NCBI RefSeq assembly: GCF_900078315.1
Contig: NZ_FKBS01000029.1
Span: 135,758 to 199,757 of the forward strand
Source of the DNA: Bordetella ansorpii
Lineage (GTDB): Bacteria > Pseudomonadota > Gammaproteobacteria > Burkholderiales > Burkholderiaceae_B
Direction of reading: 5' to 3'
Length of the DNA stretch: 64,000 nucleotides
The translations under genes and the position numbers were made by a program. Below, one piece after another: positions 40,262-51,153 of the stretch; the stretch's first letter is position 1, and every line of letters starts with the position of its first letter. Under the pieces are notes generated by a model. It saw only the letters and a list, made by a program, of their open reading frames with translations. It was not told the origin of the DNA and searched no databases.

Positions 40262-40737
40262 TCGAATACCTCCAGCAGGATGCGCTCGTAGCGTTCCCGG
40301 ACCAGCGTGGCCCAGGCCGCTTCGTTCTGCAGGTCCAGCACGTGCAGGGTGATGCTCTGGCCGCGCTTGAGATCGACCACCACGGTTCCGGGCGTATACG
40401 TCAGGCAGCAGGTCAGGACGGCCAATCCGTGCGGGTCGCGCATTCGCAGCGGCACGGTGATGAAGCCGGGCGTCAGGTTGCGTCCCGGACGCCAGATCAG
40501 TTTCGCGACGGCGACATTGGATTTGACGATGTCCCAGAGCACCCGTGGAAACAGCGGCGCCAGGCGCCACAGCCTGTGTGGGCGGGCGCCCAGCGGACGC
40601 AGCCGCAGCGACGCCCAGGCCAGCCAGATGGCCAGCCCCGCGCCCAGCACGATCTGTCCGGCCGACCACGACTGATTCAGGACCAGCCACAGCACCAGCA
40701 GGAACAGCGGAAGAATGACGAATTGATCGCGCCGCAT
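40258..40737 (-). CDS. mnhE: Mrp-type Na+/H+ antiporter subunit E
   Basis: 159 residues, two N-terminal helices and a cytoplasmic domain. LWDIVKSNVAVAKLIWRPGRNLTPGFITVPL and LTCCLTYTPGTVVVDL are the MrpE signature. Overlaps subunit D by 1 bp at 40737 and subunit F by 4 bp. Confidence 0.93.
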   Translation of the reverse strand: MRRDQFVILPLFLLVLWLVLNQSWSAGQIVLGAGLAIWLAWASLRLRPLGARPHRLWRLAPLFPRVLWDIVKSNVAVAKLIWRPGRNLTPGFITVPLRMRDPHGLAVLTCCLTYTPGTVVVDLKRGQSITLHVLDLQNEAAWATLVRERYERILLEVFE

Positions 40738-42374
40738 CAGTGGCCTCCCGCGCCCAGCGCACGCACCGGCGACTGGGCCAGCACCGCCTCGATGTAGGCC
40801 GAGGGCTGGTCCAGCGACTGCGCCGCCGCGTCAAGGTAGGCCGACACGGGGCCCGCTCCGGCCGACAAGGCCACGCACAGCAGGATCAGCACGCCGACCG
40901 GCCCGGCCTCGCTCCAGCGCAGGCGCGGCGTGGTGCGGTCGTCGGCGCTCCAGAAAATGCGGATGCCCACGCGCCCGAAGGTGACGATGCCCGCCAGGCC
41001 GGAGATCAGCACGCCGGCCACGAGAATCCAGGCGTCGAGGTGGCGGACCTGGTCGTTGGCGGCCGACACCGCCGCGGACAGCAGCGACAGCTTGGCGACG
41101 AAGCCCGACAGCGGCGGCAGGCCGGTGACCAGCAGCGCGCACGACACGAACGCCAGGCCCAGGAAGGCCATGGCGGCGGGGATGGCGCGGCCCACCACGT
41201 CGTCGGAGCGGTTCTCGGACAGTGGATCGTCGAGATGGAACGCATCCATGGTGACGGCCAGCACGTTGGCGCCGAAGGACTGCGTGCGCTCGATCAGCTC
41301 GGCCAGCATGAACAGCGCGGCCGTGGCCAGTACCGAGCTGATCAGGTAGAACAGCGCCGGACCGGTCAGCGTGACGCCGGGCATGCCCAGCGCGGTCAGC
41401 AGCGTGCCGGCGGACACGATCACGCAGTAGCCCGCCAGTTGGCTGAGTTGCTGCGTGGCCAGGATGCCGATGGCGCCGAACAGCAGCGTCGCCAGGCCGG
41501 CGGCATACATCCAGTCCAGGCTGAACGCGGCCGGGGCGCCGGTAGGCAGCAGCAGCGAGCCGATGCGCAGCAACGCGTAGATGCCGATCTTGGTCATGAT
41601 GCAGAACAGCGCGCCCACCGGCGCGCCGGCCGCGGAATAGCCGCGCACCAGCCAGAAATTCAGCGGCCATGCGCCCGCCTTCACCAGGAAGGCCACGCCC
41701 AGGATGGCCGCCCCGGCCTCGAACAGATGGCGGTCGCCGCCGGTCAGCCCGCCCGCGCGTATCGCCAGGTCGGCCAGGTTCAGCGTGCCCGTGACGCCGT
41801 AGATGAGCGCGATGCTGATCAGCAGCAGGAACGAAGCCACCAGGTTGACGGCGATGTAGTGCATGCCCGCGCCCACCCGCGCCATGCCCGAGCCATGCAG
41901 CAGCAGGCCGTAGGACGCGGCCAGCAGCACCTCGAAGAACACGAACAGGTTGAACAGGTCGCCGGTCAGGAAGGCGCCGTTCAGGCCCATCAGCAGGAAC
42001 TGGAACAGCGGATGGAAGTGCACGCCGGAGCGTTCCCAGCGCGGCAGCGAGTAGACCAGGCACAGCAGGCCCAGCACGGCGGTCAGCGCCAGCATGACGG
42101 CGGCCAGCCGGTCGACCACCAGCACGATGCCGAACGGCGCGGGCCAGTCGCCCAGCAGGTACACGCCGATGCCGGTGGGCCACGGGCCCTGCCCCAGGCT
42201 GTCGCCCGCCAGGACGAGCAGCGCCATGGCGCAGGCCAGTTGCAGCAGCACGGCGCCCACGCCGATCACGCCGCGCAGCGCGCGCTGCGCCTCGGGCATC
42301 AACATCATCATCGCCCCCGCCAGCAGCGGGATGGCGATGGGCAGAACGGGAAGGTGCGTCAACAGCAAAGACAT
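40737..42374 (-). CDS. mnhD: Mrp-type Na+/H+ antiporter subunit D (NuoM/NuoN-like)
   Basis: 545 residues, about 14 helices, homologous to the proton-translocating subunits of complex I. FNLFVFFEVLLAASYGLLLHG carries the key helix-5 glutamate, and LVKAGAWPLNFWLVRGYSAAGAPVGALFCIMTKIGIYALLR carries the helix-7/8 lysine region. ATG 42374 abuts the subunit C stop. The upstream part of the open frame antisense to subunit C is not coding. Confidence 0.94.
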   Translation of the reverse strand: MSLLLTHLPVLPIAIPLLAGAMMMLMPEAQRALRGVIGVGAVLLQLACAMALLVLAGDSLGQGPWPTGIGVYLLGDWPAPFGIVLVVDRLAAVMLALTAVLGLLCLVYSLPRWERSGVHFHPLFQFLLMGLNGAFLTGDLFNLFVFFEVLLAASYGLLLHGSGMARVGAGMHYIAVNLVASFLLLISIALIYGVTGTLNLADLAIRAGGLTGGDRHLFEAGAAILGVAFLVKAGAWPLNFWLVRGYSAAGAPVGALFCIMTKIGIYALLRIGSLLLPTGAPAAFSLDWMYAAGLATLLFGAIGILATQQLSQLAGYCVIVSAGTLLTALGMPGVTLTGPALFYLISSVLATAALFMLAELIERTQSFGANVLAVTMDAFHLDDPLSENRSDDVVGRAIPAAMAFLGLAFVSCALLVTGLPPLSGFVAKLSLLSAAVSAANDQVRHLDAWILVAGVLISGLAGIVTFGRVGIRIFWSADDRTTPRLRWSEAGPVGVLILLCVALSAGAGPVSAYLDAAAQSLDQPSAYIEAVLAQSPVRALGAGGH

Positions 42375-42718
42375 CAAGATCGCGGCTCCCGTCCATCGAC
42401 GTGGTCGGTGCCCGTCAGGCCGCGGGACGCCAGCAGCACCACCAGGAACAGCGCGGTGGTGGCGAAGCCGATGACGATGGCGGTGAGCACCAGCGCCTGC
42501 GGCATGGGATCGGCCATGACGGCGGGATCGACGGGCACGGCCGGATCGATGACCGGCGGATGGCCGACCGTCAGGCGGCCCATGCCGAAAATGAAAAGAT
42601 TGACCGCATAGGACAGCAGGGACAGGCCCATGATGACCTGGAAGGTACGAGGACGCAGCACGAGCCACACCCCCGAACCCGCCAGCACGCCGATTGCGAT
42701 GGCATAGACAGCTTCCAT
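42374..42718 (-). CDS. mnhC: Mrp-type Na+/H+ antiporter subunit C (NuoK-like)
   Basis: 114 residues, three helices, with LVLRPRTFQVIMGLSLLSYAVNLFIFGMG and DPMPQALVLTAIVIGFATTALFLVVLLAS, the standard MrpC/NuoK blocks. Overlaps subunit A/B by 1 bp and subunit D by 1 bp. Confidence 0.94.
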   Translation of the reverse strand: MEAVYAIAIGVLAGSGVWLVLRPRTFQVIMGLSLLSYAVNLFIFGMGRLTVGHPPVIDPAVPVDPAVMADPMPQALVLTAIVIGFATTALFLVVLLASRGLTGTDHVDGREPRS

Positions 42719-45645
42719 CAGGCTGCTCCCCCTTCGGTTGCGGATTGCGCGGCGGCCTGAGCATCGGCCGCCGCCTTGCGCTGCGCGCGCAGCGATTGGT
42801 GCGCCAGCGCCACCAGCACCAGCACGGTGGCGCCCACCACCAGCATGTACACGCCCACGTCGAACAGGATGACGGTGGACAGGTGCACCTTGCCGACGAT
42901 GGGCAGCGGCAGATCCGCGGCCAACGCGGACAGGAAAGGCCGGCCGGCGAACCAGGCCATCAGCGCGGCGCCGCCCGCCGCCAGCAGGCCCAGGCCCAGC
43001 CAGTACTGCGGATTGAGGCGGCTGCGCGACTCGACCCAGTGCACGCCGCCCACCATGTACTGCAGGATGATGGAGGTGGCCATGATCAGGCCGCCGACGA
43101 AACCACCGCCGGGCTGGTTGTGCCCGCGCAGCAGCAGATAGACGGACACCAGCGCGGCGATGGGCAGGATCAGGCGCGCCAGCACGGCCGGCACCATCAT
43201 GAAGCCCTCGGGAATGGGACGCCGCAGATCGGTCAGTTTTTCGGCGGCGCTGCCGTCCTGGTCGTACTGCTGGCGCGGCACGGCCACGCTCTCGGGCGCG
43301 GGACGGAAGCGGCGCAGCAGCGCGTAGACCGTCAGCGCCACGATGCCCAGCACGGTGATTTCACCCAGGGTATCGAAGCCGCGGAAGTCCACCAGGATGA
43401 CGTTGACGACGTTGGTGCCGCCGCCTTCGGGCAAGGCATTGCGCACGAAGAAGGCCGAGATGGTGTCGCCAATGGGACGCGTCAGCATGGCGTAGGTCAG
43501 CGCGGCCATGCCGATGCCGGCCAGCGCGGCCAGCACCATGTCTCGCACGCGGCGCAGGCGGGCGCGGCCGCCCTTGCCGCCCTCGGCGCCCATGTCCTCG
43601 ACGCGGCGCGGCAGCCAGCGCAGGCCCAGCAGCAGCAACACCGCGGTGGCGACCTCGACGGCCAGCTGGGTCAGCGCCAGATCGGGCGCCGAGAACCAGA
43701 CGAACGTCAGGCAGACCGCCAGGCCCGCCGCGCCGGCCAGCGTGAGCGAAGCCAGGCGATGGTACTTGGCCTGGAAGGCCGCGCCCAGCGCGCAGACACT
43801 GCCCACGGTCCACAGCAGCAGGAAGGCGGGATCGGGCATCGACGGCGGCACGCCGCCCGACAGCCAGCCGCCGTCATGCAGCGGCAGCCAGGCCACCAGC
43901 AGCGTGCCAAGCACGATCAGCATCATCTGCACCTGCAGGCGCGTGGACGACACATGACGCAGCAACCAGCTCGAGCCCTGGCCAGCGGCTTCGAGCAGGT
44001 ACTCGAAGGTGCGCAGCCCGTCGAAACGGTAGATGAACGGCACGCGGCCCGGATGGCGGCCCTGGTGGGCGCGCAGCGCCAGGTACAGCACGATGCCCAC
44101 GCCCAGCGCCACGAAGCTCATCATCAGCGGCAGGTTGAAACCGTGCCACACCGCCAGGTCGTACTCGGGCATGGCGTCGCCCAGCACGCTGCGCGCGGCC
44201 AGTTCGAGGAACGGTCCCACGGTATAGGCCGGCAGCACGCCGACCACCAGGCAGGTGAACACCAGCAGCGCGCTGGGCAGCAGCATCCAGCGCGGCGGCT
44301 CGTGCGGCGCACGCGGCAGGTCTTCGGCAGGCGGCGGGCCGAAGAACACCTGCACGATGAAGCGCAGCGAATAGGCCACGCTGAAGGCCCCGGCCAGCGT
44401 GGCCAGCGCCGGCAGACCGATCTGAACGGCCCAATCGCCGCTGACGAAGGTGGTTTCGGCAAAGAACATCTCTTTCGAGATGAAGCCGTTGAGCAGCGGC
44501 ACGCCCGCCATCGACGCCGCCGCCACCATGGCCAGGATGGCCGTGATGGGCATGGCACGATACAGGCCGCTTAGCCGCGTGATGTCGCGCGTACCGGTTT
44601 CATGGTCGACGATGCCGGCCGCCATGAACAACGAGGCCTTGAAGGTGGCATGGTTGACCATGTGGAAGATGGCGGCCACCAGGCCCAGGGAGCTGTTGAG
44701 CCCCAGAAGCAGCGTGATGAGGCCGAGATGGCTGATCGTCGAGTACGCCAGCACGCCCTTCATGTCGCGCTGGAAGATGGCGGCATAGGCGCCCAGCACC
44801 AGCGAGCACAGCCCCGCCCCGCCGATGATCCAGAACCATTCGTCGGTGCCCGCCAGCACCGGCCAGAAACGCGCCAGCAGGAATACGCCCGCCTTCACCA
44901 TGGTGGCCGAATGCAGGAAAGCCGAAACCGGCGTAGGCGCGGCCATGGCGTTGGGCAGCCAGAACTGGAACGGGAACTGCGCGCTCTTGGTCAGGGCGCC
45001 GAACGCGATCAGGCCCAGGACCGCCACGTACCAGGGGTCGGCGCGCACCTGCGGACCGGACTGGAGCACCACATCGAGATCGTAGCTGCCGGCGATGTAG
45101 CCCAGGATCAGCACCCCGGCCAGCAGGCTCAGGCCGCCCGCCGCCGTCACCGTCAGCGACATGCGCGCGCCGCGGCGCGCATCGTGACGATGGTGCCAAT
45201 AGGCGATCAGCATGAACGAGGCCAGGCTGGTCATTTCCCAGAACAGCACCAGCTGGATCAGGTTGCCGGACAGCACCAGCCCCAGCATGGCCGCCATGAA
45301 CGCCAGGAAGAACGAGAAGAACCGGGGCACCGGATCCTTGGGCGACATGTAGTAGCGCGCATACAGCACCACCAGCGCCCCCATGGCCGACACGATGAAC
45401 GTGAAGAGCCACGCAAATCCGTCCATGCGCAGGGTGAAATGCAGCCCCAGCGCGGGGGCCCATGGCAGATCTATCCGTATGATCTCGCCCGCCGCTATCT
45501 GCGGATACAGCAGAGCGGTGATGACGGCACAGCCCAGCGCGACCAGGCCGGCCAGCCAGGATTCCGCGTTGCGGGCATTGGCGGGCAGCATGGCTGCGCA
45601 CAAGCTGCCGGCGAACGGCAATGCGAGGATTAGGATTAAAAGCAT
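42718..45645 (-). CDS. Mrp-type Na+/H+ antiporter fused subunit A/B
   Basis: 975 residues, first gene of the operon. Residues ~1-500 are NuoL-like ([60 protein letters not shown]). The region ~600-780 carries the MrpA C-terminal part ([57 protein letters not shown]), and ~820-950 is a MrpB domain ([30 protein letters not shown]). Fusion of A and B with separate C-G marks the group 2 (Pha-like) operon. The complex exchanges Na+ or K+ for H+ and supports pH and salt tolerance. The 106-bp gap before the gene, 45646-45751, holds its promoter. Confidence 0.94.
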   Translation of the reverse strand: MLLILILALPFAGSLCAAMLPANARNAESWLAGLVALGCAVITALLYPQIAAGEIIRIDLPWAPALGLHFTLRMDGFAWLFTFIVSAMGALVVLYARYYMSPKDPVPRFFSFFLAFMAAMLGLVLSGNLIQLVLFWEMTSLASFMLIAYWHHRHDARRGARMSLTVTAAGGLSLLAGVLILGYIAGSYDLDVVLQSGPQVRADPWYVAVLGLIAFGALTKSAQFPFQFWLPNAMAAPTPVSAFLHSATMVKAGVFLLARFWPVLAGTDEWFWIIGGAGLCSLVLGAYAAIFQRDMKGVLAYSTISHLGLITLLLGLNSSLGLVAAIFHMVNHATFKASLFMAAGIVDHETGTRDITRLSGLYRAMPITAILAMVAAASMAGVPLLNGFISKEMFFAETTFVSGDWAVQIGLPALATLAGAFSVAYSLRFIVQVFFGPPPAEDLPRAPHEPPRWMLLPSALLVFTCLVVGVLPAYTVGPFLELAARSVLGDAMPEYDLAVWHGFNLPLMMSFVALGVGIVLYLALRAHQGRHPGRVPFIYRFDGLRTFEYLLEAAGQGSSWLLRHVSSTRLQVQMMLIVLGTLLVAWLPLHDGGWLSGGVPPSMPDPAFLLLWTVGSVCALGAAFQAKYHRLASLTLAGAAGLAVCLTFVWFSAPDLALTQLAVEVATAVLLLLGLRWLPRRVEDMGAEGGKGGRARLRRVRDMVLAALAGIGMAALTYAMLTRPIGDTISAFFVRNALPEGGGTNVVNVILVDFRGFDTLGEITVLGIVALTVYALLRRFRPAPESVAVPRQQYDQDGSAAEKLTDLRRPIPEGFMMVPAVLARLILPIAALVSVYLLLRGHNQPGGGFVGGLIMATSIILQYMVGGVHWVESRSRLNPQYWLGLGLLAAGGAALMAWFAGRPFLSALAADLPLPIVGKVHLSTVILFDVGVYMLVVGATVLVLVALAHQSLRAQRKAAADAQAAAQSATEGGAA

Positions 45646-45751
45646 GGGACTCCGGCGGTATCACCCGGAAAATATCAGATTATTTCCAGTCATGCATGAA
45701 TGTCGGCGAATACGCCCCGTTCGATGCATGATGCCGACAAGATCGACGCCC

Positions 45752-48394
45752 CTAAGGTAACTGCCGGACAGGCACGCCCATGTCTTTCCAATCCTGCGGA
45801 TGGCAGGTGAAAAGCAGGATCTGATGGCGGGACGCGGCATCGAACAGCGCCCGCTTCATCAGGTCCCGGCGGCCTTCGTCGGCGTGCACGAGGGCGTCGT
45901 CCAGGATCAGCAGGGTCGGCCGGCCCGCCTCGCGCAGCAGATCGGCGTAGGCCAGGCGGGCCAGTACGCCCAACTGCTCGCGGGTGCCGAAACTCAGCGC
46001 CCCCAGGGTGTCTTCTTCTCCCCCTCGACGCAGGCCGGCGGGCAACAGGGCATCGTCCAGGCGCAACTGGGCGCCGGGCATCAGCAGGTTCAGATAGTGG
46101 CCCAGGCGGCGCGCCAGCGGCTCCAGCAGGCGCTGGGTGGCGGCGGTGCGCCGCTCGCCCAACAGGCGCCACAGCAGGTCGAGGGCAGCGGCGCGCCGGG
46201 CGAACTCGGCTCGGCGGCGCGACAGGCGCTCGACCTCGGCGCGGGTTTCCGCCAGGCGTTCGCCCAGGCCTTGGGCCCCCGCCTGCTCCAGTTTGCCCTG
46301 CAACTGCAGTAGTTCGGTATGGCGGGTCTGCTGGGCCTCGCGCGCCAGGGTGGCGGAGCGCTCGTAGCGTCTCAGGTCCTGCTCGAGCAGGTCGGGCTGC
46401 TGGCGGGCCAGCGCCTCGTCGGCCTGGGCGACGCGCATGCGCAACGTGTCGGCAGCGGTCTGCGCATCGGCCAGGCGAGCATCGCGGGCCTCGCGCTGGG
46501 CCTGGCGGGCCGGATCGGCCGCTTCGGCACGCAGGGTGTCCAGTTGGGATTGCAGCAGGCGCGCCTGGGCCTGCATGGCCTCTTGATTGGACTGGGCCGT
46601 CGCCAGGGCGGCATCGGCCTGGCGGCTGGCGGCTTCCGTCTCTTGCAGCGTCTGCACGGCCGAAGCCTCGGAAATAACCGAATTTGAGTCACTTTCGCCG
46701 ACGTTCTGCGTAGCAGGCAGTTTTTCCTGACGCTCGACCAGCCGCGCCAGCCGCACAGCATGTTCGTCGATGGAGGATCGCAAGGCATCCGGACCGTTCG
46801 GCGCGTGGATCCGGAGTTCCCGCTTCAGGGCTTCCAGGTCATGGCCGCTGCGTTCATGACGACGCGCACGCGCCTCGCCCTCTTCCAGCGAGGCAACGCC
46901 CAGCCGGGCCAGGCACGCGGTGCGTTCGGCCTGGCGCGCGGCCAGCTCGGACACCAGCGCGGGCAGATCCTTGCCACCGGGCTCGATGCGCAGCAGGCCC
47001 ACGCCCGGAATACGCAACTCGGCCGCGCCGGTCAGCAGCGTGTCCCCCTCGCCCGTCAGCCGCTTGCCGTCCAGATCGATGCCGATGCCCGTGTCCAACC
47101 GGTGATGGATGCGGGTGGCCACGGCCTGCTGTTGCGCCAGCAGGGTCGCCAACGCCTGCTCGAGCTTGCGCAGCCGGGCCAGTTCGGCCGGATCGGTTTC
47201 GTCGCGGACGCGCTCGGCCTGCAAGGCCTGCATTTGCCGGGTGACGCGCTCGGCTTCGGTCCAGGCCTCGTCCAGGCGCCTGCCTTCGCGCTGGTGCTGG
47301 GCAATCTGTTCGTCCAGGTCGCGCCGGGCGGCGTGCGCCTGCGCCTGGGCCAGTTGCGCCCGGGCCTGCTCCAGCCGCGCGGACTGCGCCTGCGACGCCG
47401 CGCGGTGCCAGGCGGCCGTCTCAGCCGCCTGCCCGGCCGCCGAACGGGCCTCGGCCACCTGGCCGTCGAGCGCCGCCAAGGCCTGGGCATCGCGCTCATC
47501 GCGCGCGGCCTGCTCGCGCAACAGCGCCAGCGTCCCCGCGGCCTGGTCCTGCTCACGGCGCAGGCTGGCCAGGCTGTCGCGTTCCCGCGCGATGCCGGCC
47601 AGGCGCTCCCGCGCCTGCGCAGCGCGGGCTTCGAGATCCGCCCAGGGGGCTTCGCGCTGCGTGCGGACGTGTTCCGCCCGCAACCGCTCCAGGCGGTCGA
47701 CGTCGGCATCGAGCTGCGACTTGGCCTGCTCCAGTTCCGTGCGGCGCTGCTCGGCCTGGGCATACGCTTCCTCGGCCTCGCGCCAGGCGCCCTTGGGTTT
47801 GCCGCTGCGGGCATCCAGCAATTCGGCACGCTCGGCGGTCACGCGATCGAACAGGCGATCGCCGTCATTGGCGGCCAGTTCGCCCGTCAATTGGGTGAGG
47901 GCTTCGCGCAGATGCGTGGCGGCGTGCCCCGCCGGCTCCAGCAATTCCTGCCCCTGCCCCTGGGCGATCCACAGCAGGCCCGGCACGCCGGCGTGTTCGG
48001 GCTTGCTTTGCCCACGGTTGGGAAACTCGAAGCCCAGCAGCGCGGCCAGCGCGTTCTCGGCCTCTTCGCCTTCCAGGCGCCGGGCACCGCCATCGATCGT
48101 CAGCTCGCAGCGTGCGCGCGACAGGAAATACTTGCGCAGCACATAATCGTGGCCGTCGTGGCTGAAGGCCAGTTCCACGCCGGGACGCGCGCCCGACACG
48201 CCCCACGGGGCGAAATCGGTCACCGTGCTGGTCTTGTAGCGTTCGAGGAAAGCTGCACGGATGGCGGTGGCGTAGGTGCTCTTGCCCGCTTCGTTGGGGC
48301 CGGCCACGATGTTCAGGCCGTCCTGCAGGCCGCTCAGCTCGACGCCATCGCGGAAGCGGCGGAACGATTCCAGGGCGATGCGTTCGAGCTTCAT
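45752..48394 (-). CDS. SbcC/Rad50/YhaN-like ATPase
   Basis: 880 residues. Walker A is IVAGPNEAGKSTYATAIRAAFL near residue 35; the middle ~550 residues are Ala/Glu/Arg/Gln-rich coiled coil in two arms; the C-terminal part has LSFGTREQLGVLARLAYADLL (signature) and PTLLILDDALVHADEGRRDLMK (Walker B). The N-terminal domain (LERIALESFRRFRDGVELSGL) is of the AAA_23/YhaN type rather than classic SbcC, and no zinc hook CxxC is apparent. It overlaps the upstream nuclease gene by 4 bp, so it probably forms an Mre11-Rad50-like complex in DNA end processing. Confidence 0.88.
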   Translation of the reverse strand: MKLERIALESFRRFRDGVELSGLQDGLNIVAGPNEAGKSTYATAIRAAFLERYKTSTVTDFAPWGVSGARPGVELAFSHDGHDYVLRKYFLSRARCELTIDGGARRLEGEEAENALAALLGFEFPNRGQSKPEHAGVPGLLWIAQGQGQELLEPAGHAATHLREALTQLTGELAANDGDRLFDRVTAERAELLDARSGKPKGAWREAEEAYAQAEQRRTELEQAKSQLDADVDRLERLRAEHVRTQREAPWADLEARAAQARERLAGIARERDSLASLRREQDQAAGTLALLREQAARDERDAQALAALDGQVAEARSAAGQAAETAAWHRAASQAQSARLEQARAQLAQAQAHAARRDLDEQIAQHQREGRRLDEAWTEAERVTRQMQALQAERVRDETDPAELARLRKLEQALATLLAQQQAVATRIHHRLDTGIGIDLDGKRLTGEGDTLLTGAAELRIPGVGLLRIEPGGKDLPALVSELAARQAERTACLARLGVASLEEGEARARRHERSGHDLEALKRELRIHAPNGPDALRSSIDEHAVRLARLVERQEKLPATQNVGESDSNSVISEASAVQTLQETEAASRQADAALATAQSNQEAMQAQARLLQSQLDTLRAEAADPARQAQREARDARLADAQTAADTLRMRVAQADEALARQQPDLLEQDLRRYERSATLAREAQQTRHTELLQLQGKLEQAGAQGLGERLAETRAEVERLSRRRAEFARRAAALDLLWRLLGERRTAATQRLLEPLARRLGHYLNLLMPGAQLRLDDALLPAGLRRGGEEDTLGALSFGTREQLGVLARLAYADLLREAGRPTLLILDDALVHADEGRRDLMKRALFDAASRHQILLFTCHPQDWKDMGVPVRQLP

Positions 48395-49572
48395 GCGGCC
48401 CCCGCCGCGGAGGTTTCGCGTTGCAGACGCAATAGCTGGCGCAGGGCCTCCCGGGCAACCTCGGCTTGCGTCAGGTCTGCCCGGCCGGCTACGGGCTGCA
48501 TTCCCCCCGCTTGTGCGCCACCGGCCTCGTCCTCGTGTTGCATGGCCTGCAATCGCGCGGCCACCTCGGCCACATAGCCGCCCGCCTGCAAGGCGGCCAG
48601 GTCGGCGGCCTGGGGTTCCAGGCTGAGGGCGGTGCTGTCGCACAGCAAGGCACGGGCGCGAGCGCCAGCCCGGTCGATGGCGGCTTGCAGCGCATCCCAG
48701 TCGGTCAAGGTGGCTTCGCCTTCGATGACCAGGCGCAGCACCGCATCGGCCTGCACCTCGTCCAGCCTGCTGGCCAGGGTTTCGGCATCGGTCTGCAGCG
48801 CCAGCCGCTCATTCCACAGGGCCCATTGGTAGCGGCCGATTTTCTCTTGCCGCACGTCGGGTTGGGCACCTGGGGCGGACACGCTGACGTCCAGCACATA
48901 CCCCGGCGCGTTGCCCCGAAAACGGTCCTGTTCCGGCGTACCGGCATACCAGGTGCGCGGGTTGGTCGACAGGCAGCCGTGCCAGTCGCCCAGCGCCAGA
49001 TAATCGAGCTTCGCGCGGTCGGCGCGGTCGGCGGCAATGGGGTTGGTCGAGTCGATATCGCCAGGCAGGTGGCCTTCGACGCTGCCGTGGGCCAGGCCGA
49101 CGCGGATCAGGCCCGGGGCGGTTTCGAGAGTGTCGAAGGGCTGCGTGACGTCGTCGTAGGTGTGTCGCTGGGTCAGCGGCGCGGCCAATACCGCGATGCC
49201 GGCCTCTGGAAGCTCGATGACGCCGCAGTGATCGGCGATGTGCACGTTGCCGGGAATGCAATCCAGTTGGCGGGCGCGGGTCCAGACGCTTTCGGCCAGC
49301 ATGGCGTCGTGGTTGCCGGCGATCATCACCCAAGGGCCCGAATAGGCCTGCAGCGCGCCGAACAGCCGGCGGATGGTGCGGTCGGACACGGCCTGCGTAT
49401 CGAAGACGTCGCCCGCGACCAGGACGGCGTCGACTTTCTTCTGCACCGCCAGATCGGCGATGCGCGCCACCACGTCGATGCGCGCCTCGGCCAGGACAGC
49501 GGCGTCTTCCTGTTCGAACTGGCCGTATTGACGGCCGATCTGCCAGTCGGCGGTGTGGAGGAAATGAGGCAT
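48391..49572 (-). CDS. SbcD/Mre11-like DNA repair metallophosphoesterase
   Basis: 393 residues. Calcineurin-like phosphoesterase motifs in order: FLHTADWQIG, VLVAGDVFDTQ, VMIAGNHDAM, RVGLAHGSVEGH and YLALGDWHG, giving the di-metal site. The C-terminal capping half is less conserved. D in DWQ replaces the more usual DxH pattern of the first motif (ADWQIGR versus SDWHIGR), as in the YhaO-type branch. ATG 49572 starts MPHFLHTADWQ. Four-base overlap with the ATPase gene. Confidence 0.9.
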   Translation of the reverse strand: MPHFLHTADWQIGRQYGQFEQEDAAVLAEARIDVVARIADLAVQKKVDAVLVAGDVFDTQAVSDRTIRRLFGALQAYSGPWVMIAGNHDAMLAESVWTRARQLDCIPGNVHIADHCGVIELPEAGIAVLAAPLTQRHTYDDVTQPFDTLETAPGLIRVGLAHGSVEGHLPGDIDSTNPIAADRADRAKLDYLALGDWHGCLSTNPRTWYAGTPEQDRFRGNAPGYVLDVSVSAPGAQPDVRQEKIGRYQWALWNERLALQTDAETLASRLDEVQADAVLRLVIEGEATLTDWDALQAAIDRAGARARALLCDSTALSLEPQAADLAALQAGGYVAEVAARLQAMQHEDEAGGAQAGGMQPVAGRADLTQAEVAREALRQLLRLQRETSAAGAA

Positions 49573-49720
49573 GAGGACCTGGCTGGGCGATGGCAGGACA
49601 TGATAGAGCAAGGCCCGCCGCGATGGTGTCAAAAGCATCCATCCGCGGCGTCTCCCCCTGCGATCACGGGCGGGATGTCATGTCCACGGCATGCCGAGCG
49701 GGTGGGGCGCGCCCCGCTGC

Positions 49721-51016
49721 TCAACCTGCCGGAACAAGCCGGCGGTGCACCGGCACCGCGTCTCGAAGATAACGCGACAGCGCCAGGTCGTCCGTACGTA
49801 TGCCGGGCTGACTGCCCGTGATCAGATCAGCCGTCACCCGCCCCGACCCGCACGCCATCGTCCACCCCAGCGTGCCATGCCCCGTGTTCAGGAACAGATT
49901 CCGATAGCGCGTGGCCCCGATGATCGGCGTGCCATCCGGCGTCATCGGCCGCAGTCCCGTCCAGAACTCGGCGCGCGGCAGGTCGCCGCTGCCGGGATAC
50001 AGGTCCGACACCACGAACGCCAGCGTGCGCCGCCGGGCTTCGCGCAGGCTCAGGTCGTAGCCAGCGACTTCGGCCATGCCGCCCACCCGGATCCGGTTCT
50101 CGAACCGGGTGACGGCAATCTTGTACGTCTCGTCCAGCACGGTCGACACGGGCGCAGCCGATTCGTCGATCAGCGGAATCGTCAGCGAGTACCCCTTGAG
50201 CGGATACACCGGCAGATCCAGCCCCAGCGGCCGCATCAGGTCCCGCGAGTAGCTGCCCAGCGCCACGACGAAGCGATCCGCGCGCAGCATCTCGCCGCCG
50301 ACGCGCAAGCCCGTCACCTCGCCGTTGCGGGTTTCCACGCCTGAAACCGACTGGCCGAAACGAAACTCGACACCCTGGGCGCGCGCCAATTCGGCCAGCG
50401 CCAGCGTGAAGCGGCGGCAATCGCCCGTCTCATCGTTCGGCAGCCGCAGTCCGCCCGTCAGCTTGTGGCGCGCATGCGCCAACCCCGGCTCGGCCGATTC
50501 CAGCCGGTTCGCGTCCAGCAGCTCATACGGCACGCCGCATTCTTCCAGCACGGCGATATCCCGCTGCGCCGCCTGCATCTGCTTCTCGGAGCGGAACAAC
50601 TGCAACGTCCCCCGGGTGCGCTGTTCGTACTGGATCCCGGTCTCGGCGCGCAGCTCGCGCAGGCAATCGCGGCTGTACTCGGCCAGCCGCAGCATCCGCT
50701 CCTTGTTGACCGCATACCGCGCTGCCGAGCAATTGGCCAGCATCATCGCCAGCCAGCGCCATTGGTACCACGAGCCATCCGCCCGGATCGCCAGCGGCGC
50801 GTGCTTCTGGAACAGCCACTTCACCGCCTTCAGCGGAATCCCGGGTGCGGCCCACGGCGTGGAGTACCCCGGCGACACCTGCCCGGCATTGCCGTAGCTG
50901 GTCTCGGCCGCGGGCCCCTCCCGACGGTCGATGACGGTGACCTGGGCGCCCTGGCGCGCCAGGTAATACGCGGTCGTGGTGCCCACCACGCCGCTGCCCA
51001 GAACGATGACATGCAT
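49721..51016 (-). CDS. dadA: D-amino acid dehydrogenase small subunit, DadA type
   Basis: 431 residues. [31 protein letters not shown] is the FAD Rossmann motif; [25 protein letters not shown] and [31 protein letters not shown] are DadA blocks. The enzyme oxidises D-amino acids (typically D-Ala) to 2-oxoacids, passing electrons to the respiratory chain at the inner membrane. ATG 51016 (MHVIVLG) is used; an in-frame ATG seven codons upstream (51037) is possible. It is divergent from an Lrp-type regulator, which probably controls it. Confidence 0.94.
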   Translation of the reverse strand: MHVIVLGSGVVGTTTAYYLARQGAQVTVIDRREGPAAETSYGNAGQVSPGYSTPWAAPGIPLKAVKWLFQKHAPLAIRADGSWYQWRWLAMMLANCSAARYAVNKERMLRLAEYSRDCLRELRAETGIQYEQRTRGTLQLFRSEKQMQAAQRDIAVLEECGVPYELLDANRLESAEPGLAHARHKLTGGLRLPNDETGDCRRFTLALAELARAQGVEFRFGQSVSGVETRNGEVTGLRVGGEMLRADRFVVALGSYSRDLMRPLGLDLPVYPLKGYSLTIPLIDESAAPVSTVLDETYKIAVTRFENRIRVGGMAEVAGYDLSLREARRRTLAFVVSDLYPGSGDLPRAEFWTGLRPMTPDGTPIIGATRYRNLFLNTGHGTLGWTMACGSGRVTADLITGSQPGIRTDDLALSRYLRDAVPVHRRLVPAG

Positions 51017-51153
51017 GGAATTCCCCGTAAATTTCATTGTGATGACGAATTAACGTAGTCTATGGCCGGATATACCAGGGAAATCACTAAACTATTACTA
51101 TTAAGCAGTGAATTCCTCTGCCAATTTTCCTCTTCCAGCCCTGGCGAAGTGAA
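51017..51153. promoter_or_regulatory. divergent promoter region of dadA and the Lrp-type regulator
   Basis: 137 bp, visibly AT-rich (for example CTAAACTATTACTATTAAG) compared with the surroundings, between divergent starts. Lrp-family regulators normally bind such shared regions and control both genes. Exact operators cannot be placed by eye. Confidence 0.55.

Noticed and set aside
42694-44574. Plus-strand open frame of 626 codons opposite the antiporter genes
   Set aside because: Gln/His/Arg-rich antisense shadow of the fused subunit A/B.
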